From Clostridiales bacterium PH28_bin88 (GTDB taxonomy: Bacteria > Bacillota > PH28-bin88), in the NCBI GenBank assembly GCA_000987045.1, contig LAKY01000050.1, positions 186,001 to 250,000 on the forward strand: a DNA stretch of 64,000 nt. The letters are read 5' to 3'. The first letter of the stretch is position 1. Every line of letters begins with the position of its first letter. A model generated the notes under the pieces. It worked only from the letters and a program-made list of their open reading frames with translations, had not been told where the DNA came from and ran no database searches. A program made the position numbers and the translations under genes. Positions 1 through 8,269 of this stretch are shown here, piece after piece.

Positions 1-5
1 GGTGG

Positions 6-275
6 ATGGCTGATCTGGGTATCAAGGAGGGTGTCACCGCTTTCTTAACCACCTTATTGACAGAAGTGTCGGGCCTACAGCAGGTTGCCGGGTCGGTGCG
101 GCTCGCTGTGGAAACCTTCTGGCAGGCGTGGGTGATGCTGTGGCGGATCCTTAACGCCCTGCTGCTGGGAAGCAGTCCCTGGTGGGTGGTGGCAGCGGCA
201 GGTATTCTGGTAGCCTGTGCCTATACATTGCTGGCACTCTTAAGGCAGCCTCCCTCTCCCGGGTCTATGGCCTAG
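6..275 (+). CDS. Small membrane protein, possibly the 3' end of a longer gene
   Basis: I do not recognise the family. The reading frame gives 89 residues, mostly amphipathic, with one clear membrane segment near residues 59-80 (WWVVAAAGILVACAYTLLAL) and a short proline-rich tail. The frame stays open up to the window edge, so the ATG at 6 may be internal and the gene may begin outside the window. A single C-terminal membrane anchor just upstream of two bactofilin-like membrane proteins would fit an anti-sigma factor or a small partner protein, but that is inference from position only. Confidence 0.45.
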   Translation: MADLGIKEGVTAFLTTLLTEVSGLQQVAGSVRLAVETFWQAWVMLWRILNALLLGSSPWWVVAAAGILVACAYTLLALLRQPPSPGSMA

Positions 276-409
276 CTATTGGGAAGTCGGTAGTCGAGCG
301 TCGGACGTCAGAATTCAATACGAGATATGCCTTTCTAAGATTGAGATATGAACTGCCATAAAACTAACAGGGTTAAGTATATGCCGGTGCTACAGGGGGC
401 GAAAGAAAG

Positions 410-1474
410 ATGAAACGTGTTTACCTCAGGTTACCATTCCTGGTACTGCTCGCCCTGGTCCTGATGTTTCCGGGGAGGGCTGGGGCGGCGGTAACCTCGG
501 GGGATATTGTAAAATTCACCGGGAGTATTGTCATCGAAAAAGACGATACGGTTAATGGAAACGTGGTGGCCATGTCCGGGAATATCGAGGTGGCCGGGCG
601 GGTTAACGGGGATATCACCGCCATGGCCGGAAACATCCGCCTTAAGTCCACCGCATATGTAACCGGAAACGTGGTTACCATGGCCGGCAGTATTTATGAA
701 GAAGAAGGCGCAACGGTCCTGGGCAACCGGACCCAGCTGGCGCGGGGCGGGGTGGCCTCCATCGTTCCTCCCCTGCCGCCGGTGCCGTCTGTACCGCCGG
801 TCCCCGATACCGGCGGCATTGTAAAAGGCCCTGGCAATGGATGGGTATACAACCCTGTCGCCCCTGTCACCCGCTGGTTCGGCTGGATGATCGGCATGGC
901 AGCGGTATCCGCCCTGATGCTAACCCTTTTTCCCAGACCAGTCGACCAGATGGTAAACGCCCTCAGCCATGAGCCCGGCCGTATTCTTGCTACGGGCCTG
1001 GTGGGTTGGGTGCTGTATCCGGTGGCCTTGCTGGTGGTAGTCCTGACCATTATCGGCATCCCCCTGGCTGTGCTGGGAGTGGCGATGGTCCCGGTGGTGG
1101 TGGCGGTGGGAATCGTGATAGCCGCCATGCCGGTGGGACACAGAGTTCGTGACATGTTTAGCGGGAGCCATGCCTGGGCCAGGGAAGACCGGCCCCTGCT
1201 GGATGCCCTGATCGGAATAGGGGTACTGATGCTGGCTACCGCTGCTCCCCTGGTGGGCTGGTTGGTATGGCCCGTTGCCGCGGTAATCGGCCTGGGGGTG
1301 GTGCTGGTGACCCGGTTCGGTACCAACCGGCCGTGGTTCGCCTCCCGCCGGGGAGCGGAAGTCACTGCCGCTGCCGTGGGTACTGCGGAAAACCAACAGG
1401 CAATCCCGCCTGCGGGCAATCCTGAACCTGGTAAAAAGGAAGAACAGGGGGTACCTCCGGTAGTATCCGAGTAA
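410..1474 (+). CDS. Polymer-forming (bactofilin-like) membrane protein
   Basis: A 354-residue exported protein. Residues 1-26 are a signal peptide ending in an alanine-rich cleavage region. Residues 30-108 are short beta-helix-type repeats with recurring GNV/GDI and MAGNI or MSGNI turns, as in polymer-forming or adhesin-type right-handed beta-helices. A proline-rich linker (about 115-140) follows, then four to five membrane helices between about 155 and 303. The next gene is a paralogue with the same layout 30 bp downstream, so the two are probably co-transcribed and may form a hetero-polymeric envelope structure. The start follows a purine-rich GGGGGCGAAAG stretch. The family assignment is good; the specific role is unknown. 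Confidence 0.75.
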   Translation: MKRVYLRLPFLVLLALVLMFPGRAGAAVTSGDIVKFTGSIVIEKDDTVNGNVVAMSGNIEVAGRVNGDITAMAGNIRLKSTAYVTGNVVTMAGSIYEEEGATVLGNRTQLARGGVASIVPPLPPVPSVPPVPDTGGIVKGPGNGWVYNPVAPVTRWFGWMIGMAAVSALMLTLFPRPVDQMVNALSHEPGRILATGLVGWVLYPVALLVVVLTIIGIPLAVLGVAMVPVVVAVGIVIAAMPVGHRVRDMFSGSHAWAREDRPLLDALIGIGVLMLATAAPLVGWLVWPVAAVIGLGVVLVTRFGTNRPWFASRRGAEVTAAAVGTAENQQAIPPAGNPEPGKKEEQGVPPVVSE

Positions 1475-1504
1475 CCAGCAGGTTTTCATGAGGAGGTTTT
1501 TGGC

Positions 1505-2521
1505 ATGAAGAGGTTATGTTACCTGGCTCTGCTGACAGTCCTGGTTCTGGCCCTGGCGGGGACACCCCTGGCGGCGGCACAGCCGGCGGAGGACATGGTG
1601 GAGATTGGCGGTAGTGTGTACGTTCCCGCAGGCCGGGACGTAGAGGACGCCGTGGCGATAGGTGGTTCAGTTACTGTACTGGGGACCGTGTGGGGAGACG
1701 CGGTGGCCATCGGCGGTCCTGTATCGGCTGCGGGCGATATCAGGGGTAGCGCCGTGGCCATCGGGGGCCCGGTAGCCATTTCCGGCAATGTGGGCGAGGA
1801 CGTGGTGGCCGTGGGCGGCCCGGTTTCCCTGGATGGTACCGTACGGGGCAATGTGGTTTCCATTGGAGGAGGCGTACAGCTCTCTTCTTCTTCCAAGATA
1901 CAGGGCCAGGTCATCACCATTTTTGGTGCCGTGCACCGGCAACCGGGGGCTGAGGTGCTGGGTGGCGAGTTCAGTATGGGGCTGGAAGGCCTGGGCCGGC
2001 TGCTGCAGCTTGGCGGGATCAATCCCATCCAGGTTTTGGGGTTCTTCTCCCTGTGGGGGTTCCTCATCTCGCTGGTCCTGTGGGGCTTCACCACCCTCCT
2101 TGCCACCGCCATTTTCCCCGGCCATGTCCAGGCCGTGGGGGATACCATCGAACGAGAAGCGGGCTGGTCATTAGTGGTAGGGTTGGCGGCTTCCGTCCTG
2201 GTCCTTCCCCTGACACTGGTCCTCATGATCACCATTGTGGGGATCCCCCTGGTGCTGGTTCTGTGGCTGGCGCTGGCAGCGGCCAAGATCCTCGGAATGG
2301 CGGGGTTTGGCATGCTGGTGGGGGGACGTGTGTCCGGGTCTTTCGGCTGGGACCTTGCTCCGCTGGTCCAGGTGCTGATCGGGATGGTTATCTTGCTGGC
2401 GGTAACCCATATACCCTTGCTAGGCTGGCTGCTGGGGATGCTGGTTAAGATGGTCGGGTTGGGCGCGGTTCTCCGTTCCCGTTTCGGCACCGGCAGGCCC
2501 TGGGTATCCCGTACGGCATAG
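1505..2521 (+). CDS. Polymer-forming (bactofilin-like) membrane protein, paralogue
   Basis: A 338-residue paralogue of the preceding gene. It has a signal peptide (residues 1-25) and then at least five near-perfect repeats of about 17 residues built on GD(A/V)VA(I/V)GGPV between about 30 and 120, typical of a beta-helix or bactofilin fold. A C-terminal block of four hydrophobic segments follows (about 170-320). The regular repeats are much cleaner than in the first paralogue. The start ATG is preceded by a strong GAGGAGG-type site (AGGAGGTTTTTGGC). The pair probably arose by tandem duplication; the role (envelope scaffold or polymer) is inferred from the fold only. Confidence 0.78.
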   Translation: MKRLCYLALLTVLVLALAGTPLAAAQPAEDMVEIGGSVYVPAGRDVEDAVAIGGSVTVLGTVWGDAVAIGGPVSAAGDIRGSAVAIGGPVAISGNVGEDVVAVGGPVSLDGTVRGNVVSIGGGVQLSSSSKIQGQVITIFGAVHRQPGAEVLGGEFSMGLEGLGRLLQLGGINPIQVLGFFSLWGFLISLVLWGFTTLLATAIFPGHVQAVGDTIEREAGWSLVVGLAASVLVLPLTLVLMITIVGIPLVLVLWLALAAAKILGMAGFGMLVGGRVSGSFGWDLAPLVQVLIGMVILLAVTHIPLLGWLLGMLVKMVGLGAVLRSRFGTGRPWVSRTA

Positions 2522-2630
2522 AGTTTGGGGGTTTTCTTTTTGCTTTTTATGCCGGTATACCGGAGCAGGAAACCGCCTCATCTTTGTTGAAAAGGTTCAG
2601 ATACCAGAACTGGGAAGGGAATGTCGTACG

Positions 2631-3491
2631 ATGACTGGACAAGAGGACAAGGCTTCGAGCAAGCAAGTCCACCCCAGGAACACCCTGAACGAACTCACCG
2701 GCGAGGAGTGGCTGTACTTTACCAAGCCGCTCCTGGTTACCACTTATCCTTCCGCTTACGGGCACCGGCTCAGGAAACAGCACGGGGCCAACAAGCCGCC
2801 CCAGTTGATGAAGCAGCTCATCGAGTTCTTTACCAAACGGGACGGCCTGGTGCTGGACCCCTTCGCCGGGGTAGGGGGAACCCTGATCGGGGCCTCCATC
2901 GCCGACCCGCCCCGGCGGGCGATGGGCATGGAGATCAACCCCCGGTGGGTGGAAATATATCACCAGGTGTGCCGGGAGGAGGGTATCGAGCCCCAGGAAA
3001 TGCTCACGGGGGATTGCCTGGCCCTGATGCGTCAACTGGAGGATGCCTCCGTTGCCTTCATTACCACCGATCCGCCCTACAACATCCACCTGGAACAGAC
3101 CATGGCCAACGGCAGGTACCCGGAGTTTGCCAACCGCCATACCGATTACAACATGCGCTCGGAAGACGCCGGAGACCTGGCCAACCTGCCTTGCTACGAG
3201 GCATACCTGCAAGCCATGGAAGAGGTGTTCGCCCAGTGCCTGCGGGTGCTGATGCCCAAGAAGTACATGACGGTCATCCTGCGGGATACCTACCAGGGCG
3301 GGGAGTATGTCATGACCCATGCGGACCTGGCGGACCGGGCGCGGCGCCAGGGTTTCATCCTGAAAGGGGACATCATCTGGTACCAGTCCGGCACCCGGCT
3401 GAGGCCCTACGGGTACCCCTATGCCTATGTACCCAATATCTCCTACCAGCACATCCTGGTTTTACAGAAACCCGCACTCTCTACCAGGTGA
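2631..3491 (+). CDS. Site-specific DNA methyltransferase (amino-MTase)
   Basis: A 286-residue S-adenosylmethionine-dependent DNA methyltransferase. The SAM-binding motif I is DPFAGVGG (residues 76-83), motif II is GMEINPRW (about 99-106), and the catalytic motif IV is TTDPPY (145-150), the DPPY form of N6-adenine or N4-cytosine methylases. Motif I precedes IV, so the order is of the alpha or gamma class, not beta. No restriction endonuclease of a standard type lies next to it; a GIY-YIG-domain gene converges on it and overlaps its 3' end by 11 bp. It may be a solitary methylase or half of an unusual restriction-modification pair. Confidence 0.85.
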   Translation: MTGQEDKASSKQVHPRNTLNELTGEEWLYFTKPLLVTTYPSAYGHRLRKQHGANKPPQLMKQLIEFFTKRDGLVLDPFAGVGGTLIGASIADPPRRAMGMEINPRWVEIYHQVCREEGIEPQEMLTGDCLALMRQLEDASVAFITTDPPYNIHLEQTMANGRYPEFANRHTDYNMRSEDAGDLANLPCYEAYLQAMEEVFAQCLRVLMPKKYMTVILRDTYQGGEYVMTHADLADRARRQGFILKGDIIWYQSGTRLRPYGYPYAYVPNISYQHILVLQKPALSTR

Positions 3492-3804
3492 TTTGTGCTC
3501 CTGCATTACATCTGGGGTTGAGGCGCATGATTTCCGATTTCTCCGTCCAGCGCCGCTTGCTTTCGCTGGTGATCATTATAAAATCGAAATAGCAGGTGTC
3601 GTGGGCCACAGCTTCGCGGATGCAGGGGTTGGGTTCGGAAGGCAGCAGGTGCAGGGCAATCTTGCGCTTAAGACTGCGGTTTGTACTGCCGACGTAGAGA
3701 GGAATCAGGTCTGGCGTGGCTGTCCACAAGCGGTAAACACCCGGGACATCCAGGAGAGTTGCCAGGTTATGGGGTTTTAATATCCTTTTTCCAATCCAAA
3801 GCAT
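3481..3804 (-). CDS. GIY-YIG domain protein, possible nuclease
   Basis: A 107-residue protein with the GIY-YIG signature: PGVYRLW near residue 20 and LYVGSTN about 15 residues later, then a conserved Arg/Lys-rich helix (RSLKRKIALH) and a glutamate-containing segment near the C terminus (EKSEIMRLNP). This fold is found in homing endonucleases, UvrC and some restriction enzymes. I chose the ATG at 3804 (MLWIGKR) because GAAGGTGG lies 8 bp upstream; an upstream ATG at 3825 is also in frame. The gene is convergent with the DNA methyltransferase and overlaps its end. Whether it cuts DNA, and whether the methylase protects against it, is untested inference. Confidence 0.7.
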   Translation of the reverse strand: MLWIGKRILKPHNLATLLDVPGVYRLWTATPDLIPLYVGSTNRSLKRKIALHLLPSEPNPCIREAVAHDTCYFDFIMITSESKRRWTEKSEIMRLNPRCNAGAQITW

Positions 3805-3968
3805 GGCGGTGCCACCTTTCTTCAAATCCTACAAATAAATTATGTTTCAGGGAGGGCTTCGGTGAAGATTACCGCAATTCTCTGGACCGGTTTGTGATGC
3901 ATTTCATAGATCCCGCCGGGTAAATGGGATACACTTGACAGCAGGACAGGTTTCTAGGAGGGACGGCC

Positions 3969-4883
3969 ATGGAGTGGGAACCGGCAGCTCAAGCCAGGCT
4001 GGAGAGAGTACCGTTTTTCGTCCGCAAGAAGGTCAAGAAACAGATCGAAGAGTTTGTTGCCAGGAAGGGCGGCCAGGTGGTCACCAGCCAGGATGTCACC
4101 GATGCGCGCCGGAGCCTGGCGGGCGATCCGGCTCAGACCGGTGATGATGCTACCGTTTCATTGCATACCGCCCGGGGCAGCCTCTCCCCGGCGGAACTGT
4201 CCCGGATAGAAGAGATCGTGGAAAAGGGTGTTGCCATGGAGGGCCTGAAAACCAGGTACCATGAGGTAAAGATGTGCGGGGGCGCCGCGGGCTGCCCTTT
4301 AACCCTGGTAGAGGATAGAAAGATAGCACGCAAACTCGCGGATGTACTGGAAGATGCCGGGCTGGACCGGCATATCGCCGGGCAGATCGATGGCCCGGTC
4401 CTCGTCCACCACAAGTTCAAGGTGACAGTTGCCGGGTGCCCCAACGGGTGCTCCCAGCCCCAGATCGCCGACTTCGGCGTAATCGGCCAATCCAGGCCCG
4501 GCGCCGGCGAGGGTAGTTGTACCAACTGTGGACTGTGTGTAAACACATGCCAGGAAAACGCCATCGACCTCACAGGAGAAGGCCCGGTATTTGACTACGC
4601 CCGGTGCCTGAACTGCGGCGACTGCATCCGGGTTTGCCCCACCGGTGCCATCCGGGAGGTGCAGGCGGGCTGCCGGGTGCTGGTGGGAGGTAAACTGGGG
4701 CGGCACCCGCGGTTGGCTGAGATCATCATGGAAGTGGCGGGCGAAGAGGAAGTGTTGGCCGCCCTCCGGGCAACGCTACGTTTATTTATGGAACACGGCC
4801 AGGACGGTGAACGCTTCGCCGGGCTGGTGGAGCGCCTGGGAATCGAACGCGTCCGGGATTATATCCTGAGCGAAGCAGAGTGA
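3969..4883 (+). CDS. Siroheme/4Fe-4S sulfite-nitrite reductase-like protein with ferredoxin domain
   Basis: A 304-residue anaerobic reductase. The first 50 residues resemble the small PCP-red helical domain often placed at the ends of such enzymes. The siroheme/4Fe-4S site is intact: Cys103-x5-Cys109 and Cys157-x3-Cys161 (AGCPNGCSQP). A two-cluster ferredoxin domain (CTNCGLCVNTC and CLNCGDCIRVCP) follows at about 180-225. It is much shorter than assimilatory sulfite reductases and resembles the small dissimilatory-type or Fsr-C-like proteins of anaerobes. It sits alone, with AGGAGG upstream and a hairpin after the stop. The substrate (sulfite, nitrite or another) cannot be told from sequence. 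Confidence 0.82.
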   Translation: MEWEPAAQARLERVPFFVRKKVKKQIEEFVARKGGQVVTSQDVTDARRSLAGDPAQTGDDATVSLHTARGSLSPAELSRIEEIVEKGVAMEGLKTRYHEVKMCGGAAGCPLTLVEDRKIARKLADVLEDAGLDRHIAGQIDGPVLVHHKFKVTVAGCPNGCSQPQIADFGVIGQSRPGAGEGSCTNCGLCVNTCQENAIDLTGEGPVFDYARCLNCGDCIRVCPTGAIREVQAGCRVLVGGKLGRHPRLAEIIMEVAGEEEVLAALRATLRLFMEHGQDGERFAGLVERLGIERVRDYILSEAE

Positions 4884-4890
4884 ACAGGAC

Positions 4891-4924
4891 AAGAACCGGC
4901 AGTGCTGGGGCACCACCGGTTCTT
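4891..4924. terminator. Bidirectional hairpin between convergent genes
   Basis: A 9-bp perfect stem (AAGAACCGG with CCGGTTCTT) encloses a smaller GTGC/GCAC stem. It lies just after the siroheme reductase stop and before the convergent folT stop. The uridine run is weak on either side, so this is a probable rather than certain terminator. Confidence 0.6.
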
Positions 4925-4990
4925 ATGTTACTGCTAATTTGATAGGAGAATGACCGTAAAAAGCGCTGTCAGGCAGTGTTGCCGCACCAC

Positions 4991-5545
4991 TTAGGAGCGC
5001 TGGGCGCTGACGCTGTTTTTGGTCCACACCCAGGTGGCCGCTGAACGGCGGACAATCGCGTGGATAATGATGGTGTACGCGGGTACCAGCAGGGACCTGG
5101 CGATAATCCGCGGCGGCAGCAGCACGGCGATGGCCTTCCCGTACATCATGTTGATCCACAAGGTGTTAAGAATGACCGAGGTAATCACGTCGGCAATCAG
5201 GATGGCCCCCAGCAGCTGTCCCCAGGTATAGCCCTTATCCCGGGTACCTTTCAGCAGCAGGGCAGGTAACATCCCCGTCAGGGCGGCGGTAAGGGTGAAG
5301 CCCGGGAAGTACGGACCCCCAAAGGAGTTGATCACAAACCCCAGCAGGTCCGCGGCCGCACCGGTCAGCGCCCCGGCCAACGGGCCCAGCATCAGTCCGG
5401 CCAGGATAATGGGGACCTCCCCGAAACTGATCCGCAGGGCGCCAACCCCGGCAATGGGGATCATCGCACCGAAGTAGCGGGTGAGGATGATGCTGGTGGC
5501 CACCAGCACGGCCATGTAGGTAATGGTTCTGGTCTGGATCCTCAT
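4991..5545 (-). CDS. folT: Folate-specific ECF transporter substrate-binding (S) component
   Basis: About 184 residues with five to six membrane helices. It begins MRIQTRTITYMAVLVATSII, the membrane start typical of ECF S components, and continues with the LRISFGEVPIILAGLMLGPL and GAAADLLGF segments typical of the FolT subfamily. It binds folates in the membrane and relies on an ECF energizing module encoded elsewhere. I start it at the ATG at 5545: GGAGG lies 11 bp upstream, whereas the in-frame GTG at 5557 overlaps that ribosome binding site. A tetrahydrofolate riboswitch immediately upstream supports the folate assignment independently of protein similarity. Confidence 0.9.
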   Translation of the reverse strand: MRIQTRTITYMAVLVATSIILTRYFGAMIPIAGVGALRISFGEVPIILAGLMLGPLAGALTGAAADLLGFVINSFGGPYFPGFTLTAALTGMLPALLLKGTRDKGYTWGQLLGAILIADVITSVILNTLWINMMYGKAIAVLLPPRIIARSLLVPAYTIIIHAIVRRSAATWVWTKNSVSAQRS

Positions 5546-5556
5546 AAACAAATACA

Positions 5557-5603
5557 CCTCCTTTCCCTTTGGCAGGCGGTTGCCACACCAAAGAGAAAAG
5601 AGG
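5557..5603 (-). promoter_or_regulatory. Shine-Dalgarno-sequestering hairpin of the folT leader
   Basis: On the minus strand CCTCTTTTCTCTTTGG can pair over 16 bases (two G-U pairs) with CCAAAGGGAAAGGAGG, which contains the folT ribosome binding site GGAGG. The upstream AAGAGAAGG stretch can compete for the same anti-Shine-Dalgarno strand. This is a plausible translational expression platform for the riboswitch just upstream. Confidence 0.65.
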
Positions 5604-5624
5604 CCTTCTCTTAACCCTCAATGT

Positions 5625-5720
5625 GACAGCGGACGCGGTACCGCACCGCAGGCCACAAGGCCTTTCGTCCGGAGGCAACTTCCCATCCCCCGGCACTTCA
5701 CGCGCAGCACCTACTCTGCC
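5625..5720 (-). promoter_or_regulatory. Tetrahydrofolate (THF) riboswitch
   Basis: On the minus strand the sequence follows the THF riboswitch consensus in order: GGCAGAGTAG, then GCGCGTGAAGTG, a stem CCGG..GATGGGAAGTTG..CCGG, ACGAA, a GGCC/GGCC hairpin, GCGGTGCGG, and CCGCGTCCGCTGTC closing the first helix. It lies 80 bases upstream of the folT start in the right orientation. Binding of reduced folate is expected to reduce folT translation. Confidence 0.9.
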
Positions 5721-5933
5721 TTTTAACGACATTATAACCACCCCGCGCCAACCTGACAAGCTGTAAACAAAAAAAAGGGATTAAAAAAGGGATGACGAAA
5801 TATGGAATGGGGACGAACCGTCAGAGTCTAAAATCCTGATGATCTGTTGATGCTTTCTAAGAGACCCTTGCCCTACAGGGGATTTTTACCCAGGGCTCAG
5901 GGTTAGTCGCGAGCTTTCGAGGGGGGAGAATAC

Positions 5934-6887
5934 TTGCTCGACCACTTCCAGGCGGCATCTTACCGGGTGGAGTTAATTGCGGGAGAGAAAGGACTGATCT
6001 TGCCGCCTTACAAAGGTTCCACCCTGAGAGGCGGGTTTGGCGCCGCCTTCCGCCGGATTGCCTGCGCCCGGGGGAACGAGGATTGCAAGCAATGTATGCT
6101 GCAGGCCAGTTGCCCCTATGCCTACATCTTTGAGACGGCGCCCCCTCCGGATTCCCAGGCCTTGAGCAAGTACGAGAGCATCCCCCGCCCCTTCGTCCTG
6201 GAACCCCCGCTGGAGGAAAAGACCTGGTACCGGCCGGGGGAACAACTGCTCTTCGGCCTGGTGCTGGTGGGCCGCGCTATTCAATACCTGCCGTATTTTA
6301 TTCTGGCTTTTAAAGAACTGGGGGAACTGGGCATCGGCAAGGGGCGCAACCCTTACCGGCTGGTACGGCTGATGGGCGTGGACCCTCTGAACGGTATAGA
6401 AGAAGAAATATACTCTGCGGAAACCGGTAAGGTCTACAACCGGGACCTGTCGGTTTCCGGGGAAATGCTCAGGGATGCGGTGCAAGCGATGGACTTTGAG
6501 GCGGCCATCCTTGATTTTCAAACCATGACCAGAATAAAGTTCGAGGATAGCTTCCTTCGCCACCTCGAATTCCACATGCTGCTCCGCTCCCTCCTGCGCC
6601 GCCTGTCCGCCCTTGCTTACTTTCACCACGGTAATGAGTGGCAGGTGGACTTTAGCGAATTGATCAAAAGAGCGGAACGCGTATCCAAAACCGCGGACCA
6701 TACCCGCTGGGTAGACTGGGAAAGATACTCCCGCCGCCAGGACGCCCGCATGCGCCTCGGCGGTGTTGTCGGCCAGGTCACCTACCGGGGCGACCTGGCA
6801 GAATTCTTACCCATCCTCAAACTCGGCGAAATTGTACACGTCGGAAAAGCCTGCACCTTCGGCATGGGGAAGTACAGAATGCTTTAG
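5934..6887 (+). CDS. cas6: CRISPR pre-crRNA endoribonuclease Cas6
   Basis: A 317-residue RAMP-family endoribonuclease that would cut the repeat transcript to release crRNAs. The N-terminal half has the STLRGGFGAAFRRIAC motif followed by a cysteine cluster (CKQCMLQASC, residues 52-61) typical of the zinc-containing Cas6 subgroup found with type I-A, I-D and III loci. The C terminus carries the glycine-rich RAMP loop (CTFGMGKYRML). It starts at TTG with GAGGGGGGAG upstream. It stands apart from the other cas genes, separated by a WYL regulator and toxin-antitoxin genes, with its own terminator. The repeats here have a CCCC/GGGG stem followed by an 8-nt ACTGAAAC tag, the expected product end. 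Confidence 0.87.
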   Translation: MLDHFQAASYRVELIAGEKGLILPPYKGSTLRGGFGAAFRRIACARGNEDCKQCMLQASCPYAYIFETAPPPDSQALSKYESIPRPFVLEPPLEEKTWYRPGEQLLFGLVLVGRAIQYLPYFILAFKELGELGIGKGRNPYRLVRLMGVDPLNGIEEEIYSAETGKVYNRDLSVSGEMLRDAVQAMDFEAAILDFQTMTRIKFEDSFLRHLEFHMLLRSLLRRLSALAYFHHGNEWQVDFSELIKRAERVSKTADHTRWVDWERYSRRQDARMRLGGVVGQVTYRGDLAEFLPILKLGEIVHVGKACTFGMGKYRML

Positions 6888-6900
6888 GTAGTTATTCGTA

Positions 6901-6936
6901 ACGGACCGGGGAAATTCTCCGGCCGTTTTATTTTTT
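6901..6936 (+). terminator. Terminator after cas6
   Basis: The hairpin ACGG-a-CCGG / CCGG-CCGT is followed directly by TTTTATTTTTT, 13 bp after the cas6 stop. Confidence 0.75.
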
Positions 6937-7046
6937 AGCTTAATTCTCTCCTGGATCAAAAAAGGAATTTTGGAGAAGGATAGCGTAATAAGGAAACAGA
7001 GCCAGTATGGACCTGAACAGGAAAACTTATCTATGGAGGGAAAGTT

Positions 7047-8081
7047 GTGGCCGTTGCCGAAAAAACGAAAGCCCCCGCCTTTCACCGCGCCCGGTTCGCC
7101 CGGATTTATTACCTGGACCATCAGTTAAGGGCCGGTAAGTATCCCAATGTACCGAAACTGGCCCGGGAGTTGGAGGTGCAGTCCCGAACGGTAGAGCGGG
7201 ATCTCGAGCACATGCGGGACCGGCTGGGAGCCCCCATCGCCTATGACCACCAGCGGAAGGGCTTCTACTATACCTCCGATAGCTTCCGGTTGCCCCCCTT
7301 AAGACTGACGGAGGGCGAGATGGTAGCCCTGTTCCTGGGCCAAAAGCTTCTGTCCCAGTGTGCCGGCACCCCGATGGAAGAGCCCGTGCGCAGCGCTTTC
7401 GAAAAGGTCTGTACCCTGCTGCCGGCGGGGATTTCAGTGGACTTCGGCACCCTCGAACAGGCGATTTCCTTTAATGTGGAACCCTTGCGGGGAGACGAAC
7501 GGCAGGTGGCCGAAATCTACCACAGGTTGGCCGGCGCCATCCAGGATAAGACCACTGTATGGATAAGGTACTACAGCGTTACGCGGAACGCATTCTCGGA
7601 ACGCCACGTGGACCCCTACCACCTGCGCTACTTCCAAGGCGCCTGGTACCTGATCGCCTACTGCCAATGGCGGAAAAAGTTCAGGGTGTTTGCCATCGAC
7701 CGCATTCATGAACTGCGGGAAACCGGAGAGACATTCATTCCGAAACTGGACTTTTCCCTCCAGGATTTCCTTGGCGGCAGCCTGGGCATCGAAGTAGGGG
7801 AACATCCCCAGGAAGTGGCCATCCGTTTTGACAGCCACCAGGCCCGCTGGATCCGGGAACGCCAGTGGCACTCCAGCCAAACCCTTGAACCCCAACCCGA
7901 CGGCTCCCTCATCCTCCGCATGACCGTCAGCGGCCTGGGCGAAGTCAAACGCTGGGTCTTAAGCTTCGGCAGCCACGCGGAAGTCCTTTCCCCGGAAACC
8001 TTAAGAGAGGAGGTCTCCCAGGAACTTAAAAAAGCCATGATATTCTATAGTTTATCCCAAAATTCTTGCTCGGTAATTTGA
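7047..8081 (+). CDS. WYL-domain transcriptional regulator, CRISPR-associated
   Basis: A 344-residue DNA-binding regulator. A DeoR-type winged helix-turn-helix spans about residues 12-70 (KYPNVPKLARELEVQSRTVERDLEHMRD). A WYL domain covers about 165-235, including VWIRYYSV and HVDPYHLRYFQGAWYLIAYC, and a C-terminal WCX-like extension follows. WYL proteins commonly bind nucleic-acid ligands and control CRISPR-Cas and other defence genes. It starts at a GTG preceded by GGAGGGAAAG. Its position between cas6 and the cas3 operon suggests it regulates one or both; the ligand is unknown. Its 3' end overlaps the convergent toxin gene by 37 bp. Confidence 0.85.
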   Translation: MAVAEKTKAPAFHRARFARIYYLDHQLRAGKYPNVPKLARELEVQSRTVERDLEHMRDRLGAPIAYDHQRKGFYYTSDSFRLPPLRLTEGEMVALFLGQKLLSQCAGTPMEEPVRSAFEKVCTLLPAGISVDFGTLEQAISFNVEPLRGDERQVAEIYHRLAGAIQDKTTVWIRYYSVTRNAFSERHVDPYHLRYFQGAWYLIAYCQWRKKFRVFAIDRIHELRETGETFIPKLDFSLQDFLGGSLGIEVGEHPQEVAIRFDSHQARWIRERQWHSSQTLEPQPDGSLILRMTVSGLGEVKRWVLSFGSHAEVLSPETLREEVSQELKKAMIFYSLSQNSCSVI

Positions 8082-8269
8082 AGCTGTTTTCGCAAAATCC
8101 TCTTCCACAAGTGCCCGGGAATCTCTTTTTGTACCGCATGGCTTACCTTTGTTTGCAGAACAACACCGTTGGTTAACACTTTTTCGTAATACCAGTGGTC
8201 TGTGTTGCGAATTAATACCCAACCGTCTTTTTCGCAATATCGTTTTAAGTCTCCAAACTTGGGCGGCAT
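8045..8269 (-). CDS. HicA-like mRNA interferase toxin (putative)
   Basis: A small basic protein of 74 residues with the HicA-type layout: a short N-terminal helix (FGDLKRYCEKDGWVLIRN), a beta-strand with a conserved HWYYEK region where HicA has its catalytic histidine segment (the exact GxxHHxY motif is not kept), and KVSHAVQKEIPGHLWKRILRKQ resembling the IPKGTLRSILKQ region. It abuts the upstream antitoxin gene exactly (stop of one next to the start of the other), a normal toxin-antitoxin operon. The call is by pattern, not by a diagnostic motif. Confidence 0.6.
   Translation of the reverse strand: MPPKFGDLKRYCEKDGWVLIRNTDHWYYEKVLTNGVVLQTKVSHAVQKEIPGHLWKRILRKQLQITEQEFWDKL

Noticed and set aside
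1519-2490. A 323-codon antisense frame opposite the second polymer-forming gene
   Set aside because: Its composition is proline/serine/threonine repeats produced by the complementary strand of the glycine-rich repeats.
5860-5905. A repeat-like CCCTTGCCCTACAGGGGATTTTT stretch upstream of cas6 as another crRNA-like element
   Set aside because: It lacks the ACTGAA tag and the rest of the repeat. The short stem alone is not enough.
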